This document shows positions 16,753-25,211 of a stretch of 47,457 nucleotides of DNA, piece by piece; position 1 is the stretch's first letter; every line of letters begins with the position of its first letter. The DNA is from Bacillota bacterium (GTDB taxonomy: Bacteria > Bacillota > Clostridia > Lachnospirales > Lachnospiraceae). The DNA is taken from positions 1 through 47,457 of the forward strand of contig JAFAFU010000078.1 in NCBI GenBank assembly GCA_023423335.1, written 5' to 3'. The notes under the pieces were generated by a model that had not been told where the DNA came from, did not search any database, and worked only from the letters and a program-made list of their open reading frames with translations. The translations under genes were made by a program, and so were the position numbers.

Positions 16753-16792
16753 GCAAAGGCAACTGCCGTAAAATACCAGCATGGAGGTTAAT

Positions 16793-17557
16793 ATGAAGGG
16801 ATATACAGCATTTCTTAAGAAAGAATTTATGGAGCAGTTTCGCACTTATCGCAGTCTGATCCTGTTATCGGTATACTTCCTTTTCGGTATGATGAGTCCT
16901 CTGACCGCTAAGCTGCTTCCGGAGCTTCTGTCCGGAATGGAAATGCAGGGGGTCAGGATTTTGCTTCCGGAGGCTGCGGCTATGGATGCTTATGGCCAGT
17001 TTTTCAAGAATACATCCCAGATAGGGACGGTTGTGATACTTCTGGTATTCGGCGGTATGATCTCCAACGAGCTGACCAGGGGGACACTGATTCATATATT
17101 AGCGAAAGGTCTTGGCCGGCATACGGTTATTCTGTCAAAGTATACGGCTGCACTCGCCCTATGGACGACCGCCTTTGTCTTTTCCTGTATGGTAAATCAG
17201 GGATATACCATGTACTTATTTGACACCTCGTCGGTAAATCACCTGGGGTTCTCGCTGTTTTGCTTATGGCTGTTTGGGGTGTTTCTGCTGTCACTGATTA
17301 TTCTGTCAAGTATATTGACCGGAGGAAGCTTTGGAGGATTAATCCTGACGGCAGCCATATTGGTTGGTTTACTCCTTCTCAATCTGTTTCCGAACATGAA
17401 GCGGATCAATCCGATTTATTTGTCTTCACGTAATATGGAGCTTTTATCGGGCGGCTTGAAGCCGGCAGAGGCATTATTGCCGGTTTTAGTTACCGCTGTA
17501 TTGACGATCTGCGCCCTTCTGGCTTCCGTCCTGGTATTTAATAAAAAGAAGCTGTAA
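16793..17557 (+). CDS. ABC transporter permease
   Basis: A 254-residue integral membrane protein. The ATG at 16793 is used because GGAGG (16783-16787) lies 5 bases ahead; the ATG at 16781 is within that site. Six hydrophobic segments are visible, starting LILLSVYFLFGMMSPL and including VVILLVFGGMISNELTRGTL, a conserved block of ABC-2 type permeases. The C-terminus is basic (FNKKKL). It partners the ATPase at 15635 in an exporter. The substrate cannot be told from sequence. Confidence 0.9.
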   Translation: MKGYTAFLKKEFMEQFRTYRSLILLSVYFLFGMMSPLTAKLLPELLSGMEMQGVRILLPEAAAMDAYGQFFKNTSQIGTVVILLVFGGMISNELTRGTLIHILAKGLGRHTVILSKYTAALALWTTAFVFSCMVNQGYTMYLFDTSSVNHLGFSLFCLWLFGVFLLSLIILSSILTGGSFGGLILTAAILVGLLLLNLFPNMKRINPIYLSSRNMELLSGGLKPAEALLPVLVTAVLTICALLASVLVFNKKKL

Positions 17558-17602
17558 AGCAGTAAAAGAAGAGAAAATGCAGCCGTACAACTATAAAACA
17601 GG

Positions 17603-17631
17603 TTGACATATCTCCCGGTATAAAATAATAT
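17603..17631 (+). promoter_or_regulatory. Sigma-A promoter for the pyrophosphatase gene
   Basis: TTGACA (17603-17608), 17 bases, then TAATAT (17626-17631). The predicted transcript has an untranslated leader of about 115 bases. Confidence 0.7.
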
Positions 17632-17754
17632 TATGGTCTGAGCCAGGACCGCCCCAGACTTTTAAAGGCACCCTGCTTTTATGTTGGAATGTTTGCTCTG
17701 TATTTGGGGGATGCTGAAAGAAGAAGCTGGAAGTTTAAAGGAGGAAAGCCTGTT

Positions 17755-18291
17755 ATGAACAATATTTGGCATGACATCAATCCGGACAGGATTAAACCGG
17801 AGGATTTTATCGCAGTGATAGAGATATCCAAAGGAAGCAAGAAGAAATATGAACTGGATAAGGAGACGGGATTTATCATTCTGGACCGAATTTTGTATAC
17901 ATCGACCCACTATCCGGCTAATTACGGATTTATCCCAAGGACCTATGGGGATGATCTGGATCCGTTGGACGTCCTGGTGCTCTGTTCCGAACCGATTGAA
18001 CCGTTGAGTCTGGTGAGATGCTATCCGATCGGGGTCATGAACATGATTGATAACGGTATGGGGGATGAGAAGATCATTGCCATTCCCTATAATGATCCCA
18101 CTTATAATAGGTATACCAATATCAGTGAACTCCCTCCACATGTATTTAACGAGATGCGGCACTTTTTCAGCGTCTATAAGGAGCTTGAGAATAAGGAGAC
18201 GGCAGTGAATGAATTTGGAGGTCCGGCGGATGCGGTAAGGATCATCACCCACTGCATCGATCATTATAACATGAAATTTCCGCAAAGCTGA
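17755..18291 (+). CDS. ppa: Inorganic pyrophosphatase, family I
   Basis: A 178-residue enzyme that hydrolyses pyrophosphate to phosphate. The start at ATG 17755 is supported by AAAGGAGG at 17737-17744. Family I features are present in order: EISKGSKKKYELDKETG, the RILYTSTHYPANYGFIPRTY block, and the metal-binding signature GDDLDPLDVLV (about residues 64-74). The DEKIIAIP stretch and the EMRHFFSVYKELE helix follow. Many Clostridia use a membrane or family II pyrophosphatase, so a soluble family I enzyme is worth noting. Single gene behind its own promoter. Confidence 0.93.
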   Translation: MNNIWHDINPDRIKPEDFIAVIEISKGSKKKYELDKETGFIILDRILYTSTHYPANYGFIPRTYGDDLDPLDVLVLCSEPIEPLSLVRCYPIGVMNMIDNGMGDEKIIAIPYNDPTYNRYTNISELPPHVFNEMRHFFSVYKELENKETAVNEFGGPADAVRIITHCIDHYNMKFPQS

Positions 18292-18337
18292 TGAGGGCAG
18301 CTTCCCGTCCTGGACTCTTAAGCCTTGCCGATTCTGC

Positions 18338-18343
18338 TATAAT
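18338..18343 (+). promoter_or_regulatory. Extended -10 promoter ahead of the GNAT gene
   Basis: TGC-TATAAT with the TATAAT at 18338-18343. No good -35 box is seen at 16-18 bases upstream. Confidence 0.45.
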
Positions 18344-18393
18344 GGTATATGATGGAATCAGCAATGTTATCTAATCCGGATTGGAGGATGGGG

Positions 18394-18933
18394 ATGGGAT
18401 TAATTAATATCCAGACACCCAGGTTGTTAATCCGCAGATTTCAACCTGAGGATTATGAAGATCTTTATGAATACCTGTCGGACGAACAGGTGGTAAAATA
18501 TGAGCCGTATCCGCCCTTTACAAAGGAGCAATGCAGGCTGGAGGCAGTCAGACGGTCGAAGAAGGACGCTTTTTTGGCAGTCTGTCTCAAGACAACCGGC
18601 AAAGTAATCGGCAACCTGTATTTTGAAAAAGGGGATTATGACACCTGGGAGTTGGGGTATGTGTTTAACCGGCATTTTCAGAATAACGGGTATGCAACGG
18701 AAAGTGCCCGGGCGCTGTTTGATTATGCGTTCCGGGAAATGAGGGTCAGAAGGGTGAAAGCCAGCTGCAGCCCGGAGAATGTCGCCTCCTGGCGCTTGAT
18801 GGAGAGGCTTCATATGAGACGGGAAGCCCACGAGCTTAAGAATATATTTTTTAAAACGGACAGGGAAGGAAATCCGATTTGGCAGGATACCTACCATTAT
18901 GCTATTCTGTCAGAGGAATGGCAGCAGGAATAA
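18394..18933 (+). CDS. GNAT family N-acetyltransferase
   Basis: A 179-residue protein starting at ATG 18394 (TTGGAGG 6 bases ahead; ATG 18388 is too close to it). It opens with IQTPRLLIRRFQPED, typical of RimJ/RimL-type acetyltransferases. The acetyl-CoA motif A appears as ELGYVFNRHFQNNGYATESA, and motif B as ASCSPENVASWRLMERLHM. The acceptor is unknown; family members modify ribosomal N-termini, antibiotics or small amines. No strong terminator follows; a 7-bp hairpin at 19017-19033 lacks a T run. Confidence 0.9.
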   Translation: MGLINIQTPRLLIRRFQPEDYEDLYEYLSDEQVVKYEPYPPFTKEQCRLEAVRRSKKDAFLAVCLKTTGKVIGNLYFEKGDYDTWELGYVFNRHFQNNGYATESARALFDYAFREMRVRRVKASCSPENVASWRLMERLHMRREAHELKNIFFKTDREGNPIWQDTYHYAILSEEWQQE

Positions 18934-19083
18934 AGAAAGAACCAGATATTCAAGAAAGCTCCGGGGAAATAAGGGAGAGCTTATTGAATGACTGGTTCTA
19001 TTATATTTACTCCATTATGGCGCTTTGCGCCATCACAAAATCTGATGAAAGGGATTTTTCATTCACTCTTTATCCTATGATTC

Positions 19084-20064
19084 TCAGTTTTTGCCATGGT
19101 TATCGGTTAATATGCTGTAAGCTGCACTGAACATACCGAACAGAATACCGGTGATAGGGAAAATGATCCATGCTTTGCCCCACAAATCATAGACGAAGCC
19201 GCAGAATAAGAAGACAGCGGTAGCTAAGGGCCATATAATCGAGGCTACGGCCCCGATTACTTTATCCTCCTTACGGGATTCCCTTGGTGCAAATTCCGCA
19301 ATCTTTAGCAGCCGCCCATAGCTTTCCCGGATGCAGCCAAAATATATAAAATCAAAAACGGCAATGGCTGCAATGCCTAACAGAATGACCACGCCATAGA
19401 CTGCCAGCTGCTCTCCGAAATATGAGGTTATAAATAGGGCAACCGGGGAAAGGATCAGGAGACAGACTCCGATAATCAGGCTTGCGCTATAGGTGCGGCT
19501 AAAGTTATCGTACATTCTCTGAATTTCTGCTTTAACGCTGACGGGCAGGTTTACTCCGTTTTCAATATATTTGTATTTCTCCAGGTTCATCCCGGAGTAG
19601 ATAAAGATTCCTACTGCAGCAGCGACCATAAGGAGCAGGGGGATCAGGCCGAGGGCATTTCCGGTATTTCCTGCCAGCCTGGGGCCGAAGGCACCGTCGG
19701 CAAACAGCCGGTTTAATAAAATTAAGACTGCCGGGGCAAGGATGCATAAGAATACTCCGATTCCGATCTGTATCCCTGCCGTCCTCTTTACTGCCAGGTA
19801 GGTATAGGCCTCGTCCTTTGTGATCATTGGCTTGTCATCGGTTACTTCATCCTTCTTGATGCCAAGTTCACTTACCAGCTCGTCAATGTTACCGAACTCT
19901 GAGATAACGATACCGATGGCTTCATTTTCGGACTTGCCTGCCTCCTTCAGCTCATTATACTTATCTTCCATATTCGTTAAGATATTATTCTTAATCTCTG
20001 TCATCTGTGCCGTCTTCGGCAAGGTTGAAAACACATTATCAAGATACATTCTGATAGTTTCCAT
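19084..20064 (-). CDS. HAAS (permease prefix domain 1) membrane protein
   Basis: A 326-residue protein. Residues 1-70 form the HAAS/permease-prefix domain (METIRMYLDNVFSTLPKTAQ, then NEAIGIVISEFGNIDELVSEL), a helical module found with PadR regulators. A linker and five or six hydrophobic segments follow. Its ATG overlaps the TAA of the padR gene by one base (TAATG), so they are coupled. In such pairs the membrane protein is often a PadR target linked to envelope stress; the actual activity is unknown. It converges with the GNAT gene. Confidence 0.88.
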   Translation of the reverse strand: METIRMYLDNVFSTLPKTAQMTEIKNNILTNMEDKYNELKEAGKSENEAIGIVISEFGNIDELVSELGIKKDEVTDDKPMITKDEAYTYLAVKRTAGIQIGIGVFLCILAPAVLILLNRLFADGAFGPRLAGNTGNALGLIPLLLMVAAAVGIFIYSGMNLEKYKYIENGVNLPVSVKAEIQRMYDNFSRTYSASLIIGVCLLILSPVALFITSYFGEQLAVYGVVILLGIAAIAVFDFIYFGCIRESYGRLLKIAEFAPRESRKEDKVIGAVASIIWPLATAVFLFCGFVYDLWGKAWIIFPITGILFGMFSAAYSILTDNHGKN

Positions 20065-20396
20065 TATTCACTCCACTCCTTAATAAATCGATTAATTACA
20101 TCCTGGGTTAATTCCCACTCTTCGCATTTTTCCTTATAATAAGTAAGACCCTCCGGCGTTATCCTGTAATACGTTCTCCGCTTTCCAAGGGAGGCCTCTC
20201 CGAAGAAGGATTTAATATATCCGTTGTTCTCCAACCGGTTAAAGGCGGAATACAGGGTTGTTTCCTTCATAATATATTTCCCTTCGGATTTCTCCTTAAT
20301 GTTCTTGGAAATTTCATATCCATAGGATTCGCCGTTTAGAAGGAAGAATAGGATAATCGTATCATTGTAGCCACGAATAACATCGCTGCTGATCAT
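20064..20396 (-). CDS. PadR family transcriptional regulator
   Basis: A 110-residue protein started at the ATG ending at 20396, where AAGGAGGG lies 5 bases upstream on the minus strand. It has the PadR winged helix: LFFLLNGESYGYEISKNIKE, then TTLYSAFNRLENNGYI, then the GKRRTYYRITPEGLTYYKE wing. PadR proteins usually repress their own operon and release DNA on ligand binding. A long inverted repeat in its promoter (20457-20494) is the likely site. It is coupled to the HAAS protein gene. Confidence 0.93.
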   Translation of the reverse strand: MISSDVIRGYNDTIILFFLLNGESYGYEISKNIKEKSEGKYIMKETTLYSAFNRLENNGYIKSFFGEASLGKRRTYYRITPEGLTYYKEKCEEWELTQDVINRFIKEWSE

Positions 20397-20456
20397 CTTG
20401 GTCCCTCCTTGAACAAAAGCTTGGCTGCACAGACCCAAGCTTATTACTACTGCATC

Positions 20457-20500
20457 TGTCGTAGTAACCATAGTATAGCACAACTACTACGACAGGTAAA
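20457..20500 (-). promoter_or_regulatory. padR promoter and operator
   Basis: TGTCGTAGTA (20457-20466) and TACTACGACA (20485-20494) form a perfect 10-bp inverted repeat around 18 bases. On the minus strand a -10 box TATACT (20477-20472) and a -35-like TTTACC (20500-20495) are spaced 17 bases, so the arms cover the spacer and the start site. A further TACTAC lies at 20445-20450. Confidence 0.7.
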
Positions 20501-20538
20501 GTACTTTTTATAAATTTTCAAAAATTATTTTATATTGG

Positions 20539-20592
20539 TTGACAGTAAGAGGAAAATGTAGTATATTCTTTATTAGTTAGTTGGTCAACTAA
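20539..20592 (+). promoter_or_regulatory. gntR-ABC operon promoter and operator
   Basis: TTGACA (20539-20544), 17 bases, TATATT (20562-20567). Directly downstream, TTAGTTG-GT-CAACTAA (20577-20592) is a palindrome over the expected transcription start, a likely binding site for the GntR protein of the operon. Confidence 0.75.
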
Positions 20593-20684
20593 TTAACCGA
20601 CATATAGAGTGATAATGGACTTAAAAAAGCATGGGGTATGGATGAACACGGCGACCCGAAGTAATGATGCGAGGAGGTGCGTTT

Positions 20685-20723
20685 ATGCGAACACGAAGAA
20701 GGGAGGGATTGGTTTGTTGCTGA
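20685..20723 (+). CDS. 12-residue Arg-rich leader peptide overlapping gntR
   Basis: ATG at 20685 is preceded by GAGGAGG (20671-20677) at ideal 7-base spacing, the strongest ribosome site of this operon. It reads MRTRRREGLVCC and stops at 20721-20723, a few bases inside the gntR coding start (TTG 20714) in another frame. It may couple translation to gntR or act as a sensing leader. Not proven to be translated. Confidence 0.5.
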   Translation: MRTRRREGLVCC

Positions 20724-21082
20724 ATTTTGACGGCGAGCGGCCGATTTTTATCCAGATAGCCGAGGGAATTGAGGATGCCATACTTTCCGGAGCATTCACA
20801 GAAGACAACCAGATACCGTCGATCACAGAATTTTCCGTAAAATACAGGATTAATCCGGCCACAGCGCTAAAGGGGATCTCGATGCTGGCAGATGCCGGAA
20901 TATTATATAAGAAACGGGGGTTGGGTATGTTTGTAGCAGAGGGGGCAGTAGATCAACTGAAGATCAAGAGAAAGGAACAGTTCTTTAATAATTATATTGA
21001 TAAGCTTGTGGCAGAAGCAAAACGTCTTCAGCTGACAAAGGAAGATATCATTACTATGTTGGAAAGAGGGTTTGGGAAATGA
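20714..21082 (+). CDS. GntR (YtrA-type) transcriptional regulator
   Basis: A 122-residue protein started at TTG 20714 (GGGAGG 7 bases ahead; TTG 20717 is possible). From this start MLLNFDGERPIFIQIAEGIE matches the N-terminus of YtrA-type GntR proteins, which are about 120-130 residues. The winged helix is residues 12-75 (GAFTEDNQIPSITEFSVKYR, ATALKGISMLADAGILYKKR). The short helical tail ends LERGFGK. An upstream in-frame ATG at 20609 would add 35 residues without family character. Its TGA overlaps the ATG of the ABC ATPase (ATGA). It most likely represses the operon through the palindrome at 20577. Confidence 0.9.
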   Translation: MLLNFDGERPIFIQIAEGIEDAILSGAFTEDNQIPSITEFSVKYRINPATALKGISMLADAGILYKKRGLGMFVAEGAVDQLKIKRKEQFFNNYIDKLVAEAKRLQLTKEDIITMLERGFGK

Positions 21083-21927
21083 GTATTGAAGTGAAGAATA
21101 TTACGAAGAATTACGGCAATACCTGTGCGCTGGATCATGTGGACCTCCGCTTTGATCAGAACATGATTTATGGTCTTCTGGGGAGGAACGGAGCAGGGAA
21201 AACCACCCTGCTGAACATTATTACAAACCATATTTTTGCAGATGAGGGAGAAGTTCTGGTGGATGGGGCTCCGGCCGGGGAAAATGACAAAGCCCAGCAG
21301 AAAATCTATCTGATGAGTGAGAAGGACTATTATCCCGAGAAGATGAAGATCAAGGAAATCTACAAATGGACCGGTGCTTTTTATCCGGGCTTTGATATGG
21401 AATATGCCATGAATACCTCGGAACTGTTTGAATTGAACACAGAGAAAGCGGTTAAAGCGCTGTCTACCGGCTTTAATTCCATTTTTAAAGTGGTTATAGC
21501 ATTGTCCGTGAATACGCCTTACATCTTTCTGGATGAACCGGTGCTTGGCCTGGATGCGAACAACAGAGAATTATTTTACCGGCTTTTGATTGATAAGTAT
21601 AGTAAGAAGCCATGTACGATTGTGGTATCTACTCATCTGATTGAAGAAGTCTCCAATGTAATCGAAAATGTTGTAATTATCAAAAAGGGCAAGATTATCC
21701 GGAATGAATCCAGGGAAGAGCTTCTGTCCGGAGGCTATACCATATCAGGGGCAGCCTCGAAGATTGACAGCTATATTACGGATAAAAATGTCATCGGAGC
21801 GGATACGCTCGGCGGTCTGAAATCTGCTTATATCCTTGGAGAACTGGATAAGGCAGGGCTCCCTGAGGGTGTGGAGGTCTCAAAGATGGATCTGCAGAAG
21901 CTGTTTATTCAGCTGACGAATTGTTAG
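21079..21927 (+). CDS. ABC transporter ATP-binding protein (YtrB-like)
   Basis: A 282-residue ATPase. Walker A GRNGAGKTT is at 35-43 and Walker B IFLDEPVLGLD near 155. The signature is degenerate (LSTGFNSIFK in place of LSGGQ), as in YtrB/BcrA-like proteins that pair with GntR regulators. STHLIEEVSNV carries the switch histidine. It overlaps gntR by four bases and precedes a membrane protein by 12 bases. Such systems usually respond to cell-wall-active compounds; the substrate here is unknown. Confidence 0.92.
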   Translation: MSIEVKNITKNYGNTCALDHVDLRFDQNMIYGLLGRNGAGKTTLLNIITNHIFADEGEVLVDGAPAGENDKAQQKIYLMSEKDYYPEKMKIKEIYKWTGAFYPGFDMEYAMNTSELFELNTEKAVKALSTGFNSIFKVVIALSVNTPYIFLDEPVLGLDANNRELFYRLLIDKYSKKPCTIVVSTHLIEEVSNVIENVVIIKKGKIIRNESREELLSGGYTISGAASKIDSYITDKNVIGADTLGGLKSAYILGELDKAGLPEGVEVSKMDLQKLFIQLTNC

Positions 21928-21939
21928 GAGGGGATTGGA

Positions 21940-22692
21940 ATGAATTTTAAAGCGGCGCATAAGTACCAGCTGAATGAATATAAGAAATCCGTTATGATAT
22001 ATTATCTGGTGGTATTTTTAGTAATAATATTTTTTGGTGTTGCCATATCCATAGGAGAGGAAGGAAATTTCCAAGGTACCGGCGGGCTGGAAATGGCTAC
22101 GGTCATTTTCCTGTTTGTGGTTGGTTTAAATTCCTTTAAAGAAACCTTTCTGATGCTGATACAAAACGGTATATCCAGAAAGACCATGTTCTTAAGCAGA
22201 ATTGGCGCGTCGGGAATTTTATGTACGGTGATGATGGTAATTGATCGGATAATCATAAATGGGATTGGTAAATTGGCCGGTGAGAACCCCAGGTTTCAGC
22301 TGGTCGGCTTTTATGAACAGGCATATTTCGAAAGATCCGGAGAGCTGGGTTTCCTGCAGAGAAATATGGAAGGAATACTATACACGCTCTGTTTCTATCT
22401 GGCAAGTGTTGCCGTAGGTTATTTTATTACAAGCGCCTACTATAGAATGAATAAGGCGTTCAAAATTGCAGTATCTGTAGGTGTGCCGGTAAGCTTTTTC
22501 TTTATTATGCCGATTGTTGATCTGGCAATCACAGAGGGCAGAATCAGCAGATTTATCGGTTATGTGGTGGGTACCATTTTTGGTATGGATAAGGAACATC
22601 CGTATAACTTTATTGTAGCCTGTCTGATATCCACAATTGTATTTTATGGCTTAAGCTGGCTGCTGATCAGAAAGGCTGTCGATAAGAAATAA
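21940..22692 (+). CDS. ABC transporter membrane protein
   Basis: A 250-residue protein with six hydrophobic segments, beginning after an amphipathic AAHKYQLNEYKKSVMIYY stretch. The motif FLMLIQNGISRKTMFLSRI is typical of permeases that partner YtrB-like ATPases. AGGAGGG lies ahead of the ATG. Third gene of the gntR operon, closed by the terminator at 22707. Confidence 0.88.
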   Translation: MNFKAAHKYQLNEYKKSVMIYYLVVFLVIIFFGVAISIGEEGNFQGTGGLEMATVIFLFVVGLNSFKETFLMLIQNGISRKTMFLSRIGASGILCTVMMVIDRIIINGIGKLAGENPRFQLVGFYEQAYFERSGELGFLQRNMEGILYTLCFYLASVAVGYFITSAYYRMNKAFKIAVSVGVPVSFFFIMPIVDLAITEGRISRFIGYVVGTIFGMDKEHPYNFIVACLISTIVFYGLSWLLIRKAVDKK

Positions 22693-22706
22693 AGCAATGG
22701 CAGAAA

Positions 22707-22770
22707 TAAGCCACAGTCACCCGGAAGCATCAGGTATTGCCGGCTTCGGAGATGCTGTGGCTATTCTTTT
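22707..22770. terminator. Bidirectional terminator between ABC operon and GH39 gene
   Basis: AGCCACAG (22709-22716) pairs with CTGTGGCT (22755-22762), with an inner CGGAAGC/GCTTCGG stem, followed by ATTCTTTT. It sits between convergent genes. Confidence 0.75.
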
Positions 22771-22778
22771 GCTTTGCC

Positions 22779-24290
22779 CTATATAGCTCCCTGAATTCGT
22801 TCGGGGATGAAACCGCGGTCGGTCTGAGGAGTAAGCTTTCTGAGTTCGAAGTAAACCAGACCGTTGCGGGATAGGGTATGAGTGAAGGGGAAGCTCCCAT
22901 CCGTAATCGCCGCCCTCTTCGTAGTAACCCGGGGGAGGGAACAGGAACGGATCAGCTCAAGCTGTTCTTTCGAAGGGTTATTCGGCGATCCAAGATCCAG
23001 CCAGGCTCTCAGCGGATTGCAGACGGCCTCATCCACCAGTTCCGTAATAAGGACATATTCACCATTCTCCAGAGGCAGTGTGAGTTCCAATTCCAGGCTG
23101 GACGGCTCCGTTATATCCTCCACCGGATTCCAGGCAACTCCGTGAAGGGTACCCTCAGAATCCCTGGTGATGATATAATTCTCCTCCCGGCAGAAGCCAT
23201 CACCCTTCAGCTGGTTAAAGAAGGAGAAGGCCCAGAAGGTAGGCTTACGGATCATACCGTTGGCTACAAGGCCGAAGCAGCCGGAAAACGGGGTAAATGC
23301 GACGCCTGCCTCCTCGAAGATATCTCCGAAGGTCCAATAGGAGTAGGAGGCACAGGTGTCTCCCATCTCGCTTAACAGTCTGGCAATATAGGCGGCGTTC
23401 AGGTTCGTATCATGGATTGGGTTTCTGGGTGTATAGGAGGTATTGAATTCCGTGATATGCATCTCCATTCCCTGGTATTCCGGGAAGCTGTCTATGATAT
23501 TGCGGCTGACAATAAGCTCATCGAGCATTACTCTCGGAGCTCTGAGCTTCTGGTAATCATAACGGCCGATGCGGTCGGGAAGCTCGGTGGCATAGGCGTG
23601 TCTTGTGATAAAATCAATCGGCAGCTTTTCCTTTGAACAATGAGTCAGGAATTCACGGAGCCACCGTTCATCATCCACTCCGCAGATGGCGGGACCGCCG
23701 ACACGGAAACGGGGGTCCACCTCTTTTACTGCTTTCGCGGATACTTCATATAATTTAAAATACTCATGCATATCAGCATCCTTCCAGAAGCTTGTCAGGT
23801 TCGGTTCGTTCCAGACCTCTAAGGGCCAGGTGATTACCTCTTCCCTGCCATACCGGCAGATGAAGTGATTCAGGGTAGCCTTGATCAGGTCAGCCCATTG
23901 CCGGTAATCCTTCGGCGGAGTAATATTTCCCTTCCAGTAGAAGACCGTCTCGGTTCCGGAGGCCAGCTTACCGGGCATAAACCCCAGCTCCAGGAAGGGC
24001 TTCAGCCCCATGGAGATATAATCATCGATCACCATATCAAGATAGGTGAAATTATATTCCGGCTTTATGATGCCGTCTTCCTCATATTCATGGTAGATGG
24101 CCATATCATCGGAAAACAGGCCGTGACCGCGGATATGGGAGAAATGAATCTCCTCCTGGACCAGGGACAGCTGGTCATGGTAAGCCTTCTGCAGGGCAAG
24201 GCCCATACGGCCGGTGCCAATACAGAACATGGCATTATTCTGAAAAGGAAAGCAGGAATTCTGGAGGATAGTGTGCTTTATTTGCGTCAT
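22779..24290 (-). CDS. GH39 beta-xylosidase-like glycoside hydrolase
   Basis: A 503-residue enzyme; start at the ATG ending at 24290, with AAAGGAGC upstream. The length equals that of GH39 beta-xylosidases. The acid/base residue is E162 in LEVWNEPN and the nucleophile E281 in HITEFNTSY, close to their places in characterised GH39 enzymes. Other blocks include the GHGLFSDDMAIY segment and SYWTFGDIFEEAG. No signal peptide, so it acts in the cytoplasm on imported xylo-oligosaccharides or related beta-glycosides. Single gene; no linked transporter. Upstream 24315-24542 shows no other gene. Confidence 0.93.
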   Translation of the reverse strand: MTQIKHTILQNSCFPFQNNAMFCIGTGRMGLALQKAYHDQLSLVQEEIHFSHIRGHGLFSDDMAIYHEYEEDGIIKPEYNFTYLDMVIDDYISMGLKPFLELGFMPGKLASGTETVFYWKGNITPPKDYRQWADLIKATLNHFICRYGREEVITWPLEVWNEPNLTSFWKDADMHEYFKLYEVSAKAVKEVDPRFRVGGPAICGVDDERWLREFLTHCSKEKLPIDFITRHAYATELPDRIGRYDYQKLRAPRVMLDELIVSRNIIDSFPEYQGMEMHITEFNTSYTPRNPIHDTNLNAAYIARLLSEMGDTCASYSYWTFGDIFEEAGVAFTPFSGCFGLVANGMIRKPTFWAFSFFNQLKGDGFCREENYIITRDSEGTLHGVAWNPVEDITEPSSLELELTLPLENGEYVLITELVDEAVCNPLRAWLDLGSPNNPSKEQLELIRSCSLPRVTTKRAAITDGSFPFTHTLSRNGLVYFELRKLTPQTDRGFIPERIQGAI

Positions 24291-24542
24291 GGATGGGAGC
24301 TCCTTTCGTAACACCTTAAGATAAATCCATATTAATGCATTTCCCCGGTGATTTCAAGGAGTTATAAGCTTCAGCTCTTCAAGGAGCAATATATGCATTC
24401 CTGTTTTTGAAAATTTGGGATACAATGAGACGTTTCTAAATTATATAGCTTGAAATATATGGATAAACCATTTAGAATAGGAGATAACAACCTGTCCTTT
24501 TACACGGCTGCAGGACTAAGGTTACGGATAGGGGGGTCTTTT

Positions 24543-25061
24543 GTGGGGGAAATCGTAATAGAGGAATCAAATTATAGGGCAGCTTCCCTGGCACTGGCTT
24601 GCCTGTTCTTATGCATAGCATCCATGGCAATCTACATTTATGGGGTATCGGAATATAAGATAAATTTTTGGCTGCCCGGTATCATCGCCGCCATACTGTT
24701 CTTCATCGGATTTATCATAGCAATTATGAAAGCAGTAAGGGTGAGAAAGCTGCTGACGATCACGGTGGACGGTATCATCGACAATTCGATTGGCGGAATC
24801 GGGTTTATCCCCTATGATGACATCAGGGAATTTCAAATTGTTAACCTGTACCGTTCCCGAGTCATTGCCGTCATTCCCAAAAACATGGACAATTTCCTTA
24901 CGAAATTAACCCTGGTGAAGAGAAGACAGGTGAAAAGAAATCTGATCATGAAGCTGCCGCCGGTGTCCATTCCTGTGGAACAGGCTAAGGACATGGAGCC
25001 GGAGGATATTCTGTCACTTTTGAAGAAAAGGCTGTCCGATTATAGCAGATTGTATGAATAA
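24543..25061 (+). CDS. STM3941-like membrane protein
   Basis: A 172-residue protein when started at GTG 24543, which has a G-rich site (24531-24536) 6 bases ahead and gives the short polar lead (GEIVIEESNYRAAS) before two transmembrane helices (about 13-35 and 43-63) seen in STM3941-type proteins. Earlier in-frame starts at 24450 (TTG) and 24459 (ATG) lack a ribosome site. After the membrane hairpin comes a PH-like domain (LTITVDGIIDNSIGGIGFIP, then YDDIREFQIVNLY) and a C-terminal helix (EDILSLLKKRLSDYSRLYE). Function unknown. Confidence 0.7.
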   Translation: MGEIVIEESNYRAASLALACLFLCIASMAIYIYGVSEYKINFWLPGIIAAILFFIGFIIAIMKAVRVRKLLTITVDGIIDNSIGGIGFIPYDDIREFQIVNLYRSRVIAVIPKNMDNFLTKLTLVKRRQVKRNLIMKLPPVSIPVEQAKDMEPEDILSLLKKRLSDYSRLYE

Positions 25062-25080
25062 TCAGGATGAATATGGTCTG

Positions 25081-25103
25081 AAAATGCCTCTAATCGGCAT
25101 TTT
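25081..25103 (+). terminator. Short stem-loop after the STM3941-like gene
   Basis: AAAATGCC (25081-25088) pairs perfectly with GGCATTTT (25096-25103). The T run is only the four T of the stem, so strength is uncertain. Confidence 0.6.
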
Positions 25104-25140
25104 ACCGGCGAATCAGACTAAGATTCAGTAAAAAAATAGG

Positions 25141-25169
25141 TTGTATTATTTACAAACCTATGCTATTAT
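25141..25169 (+). promoter_or_regulatory. Promoter of the rpsF-ssb-rpsR operon
   Basis: TTGTAT (25141-25146), 17 bases, TATTAT (25164-25169) preceded by TGC (extended -10). Confidence 0.6.
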
Positions 25170-25211
25170 AAATAATTGTGATATGTTATACAAATTTTCC
25201 TTGCTCTTTAA

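Noticed and set aside
15635..17557. The long gap between ATPase and permease considered as a deleted or broken gene
   Set aside because: No protein-like frame of the permease type is found in 16553-16792 and both genes are complete.
19017..19033. ATGGCGC-TTT-GCGCCAT hairpin considered as a terminator between convergent genes
   Set aside because: It is short and has no T run on either strand.
22878..24311. Plus-strand frames of 148 and 165 codons opposite the GH39 gene
   Set aside because: The minus-strand frame has an unbroken GH39 domain with both catalytic glutamates; the plus frames are shadows.
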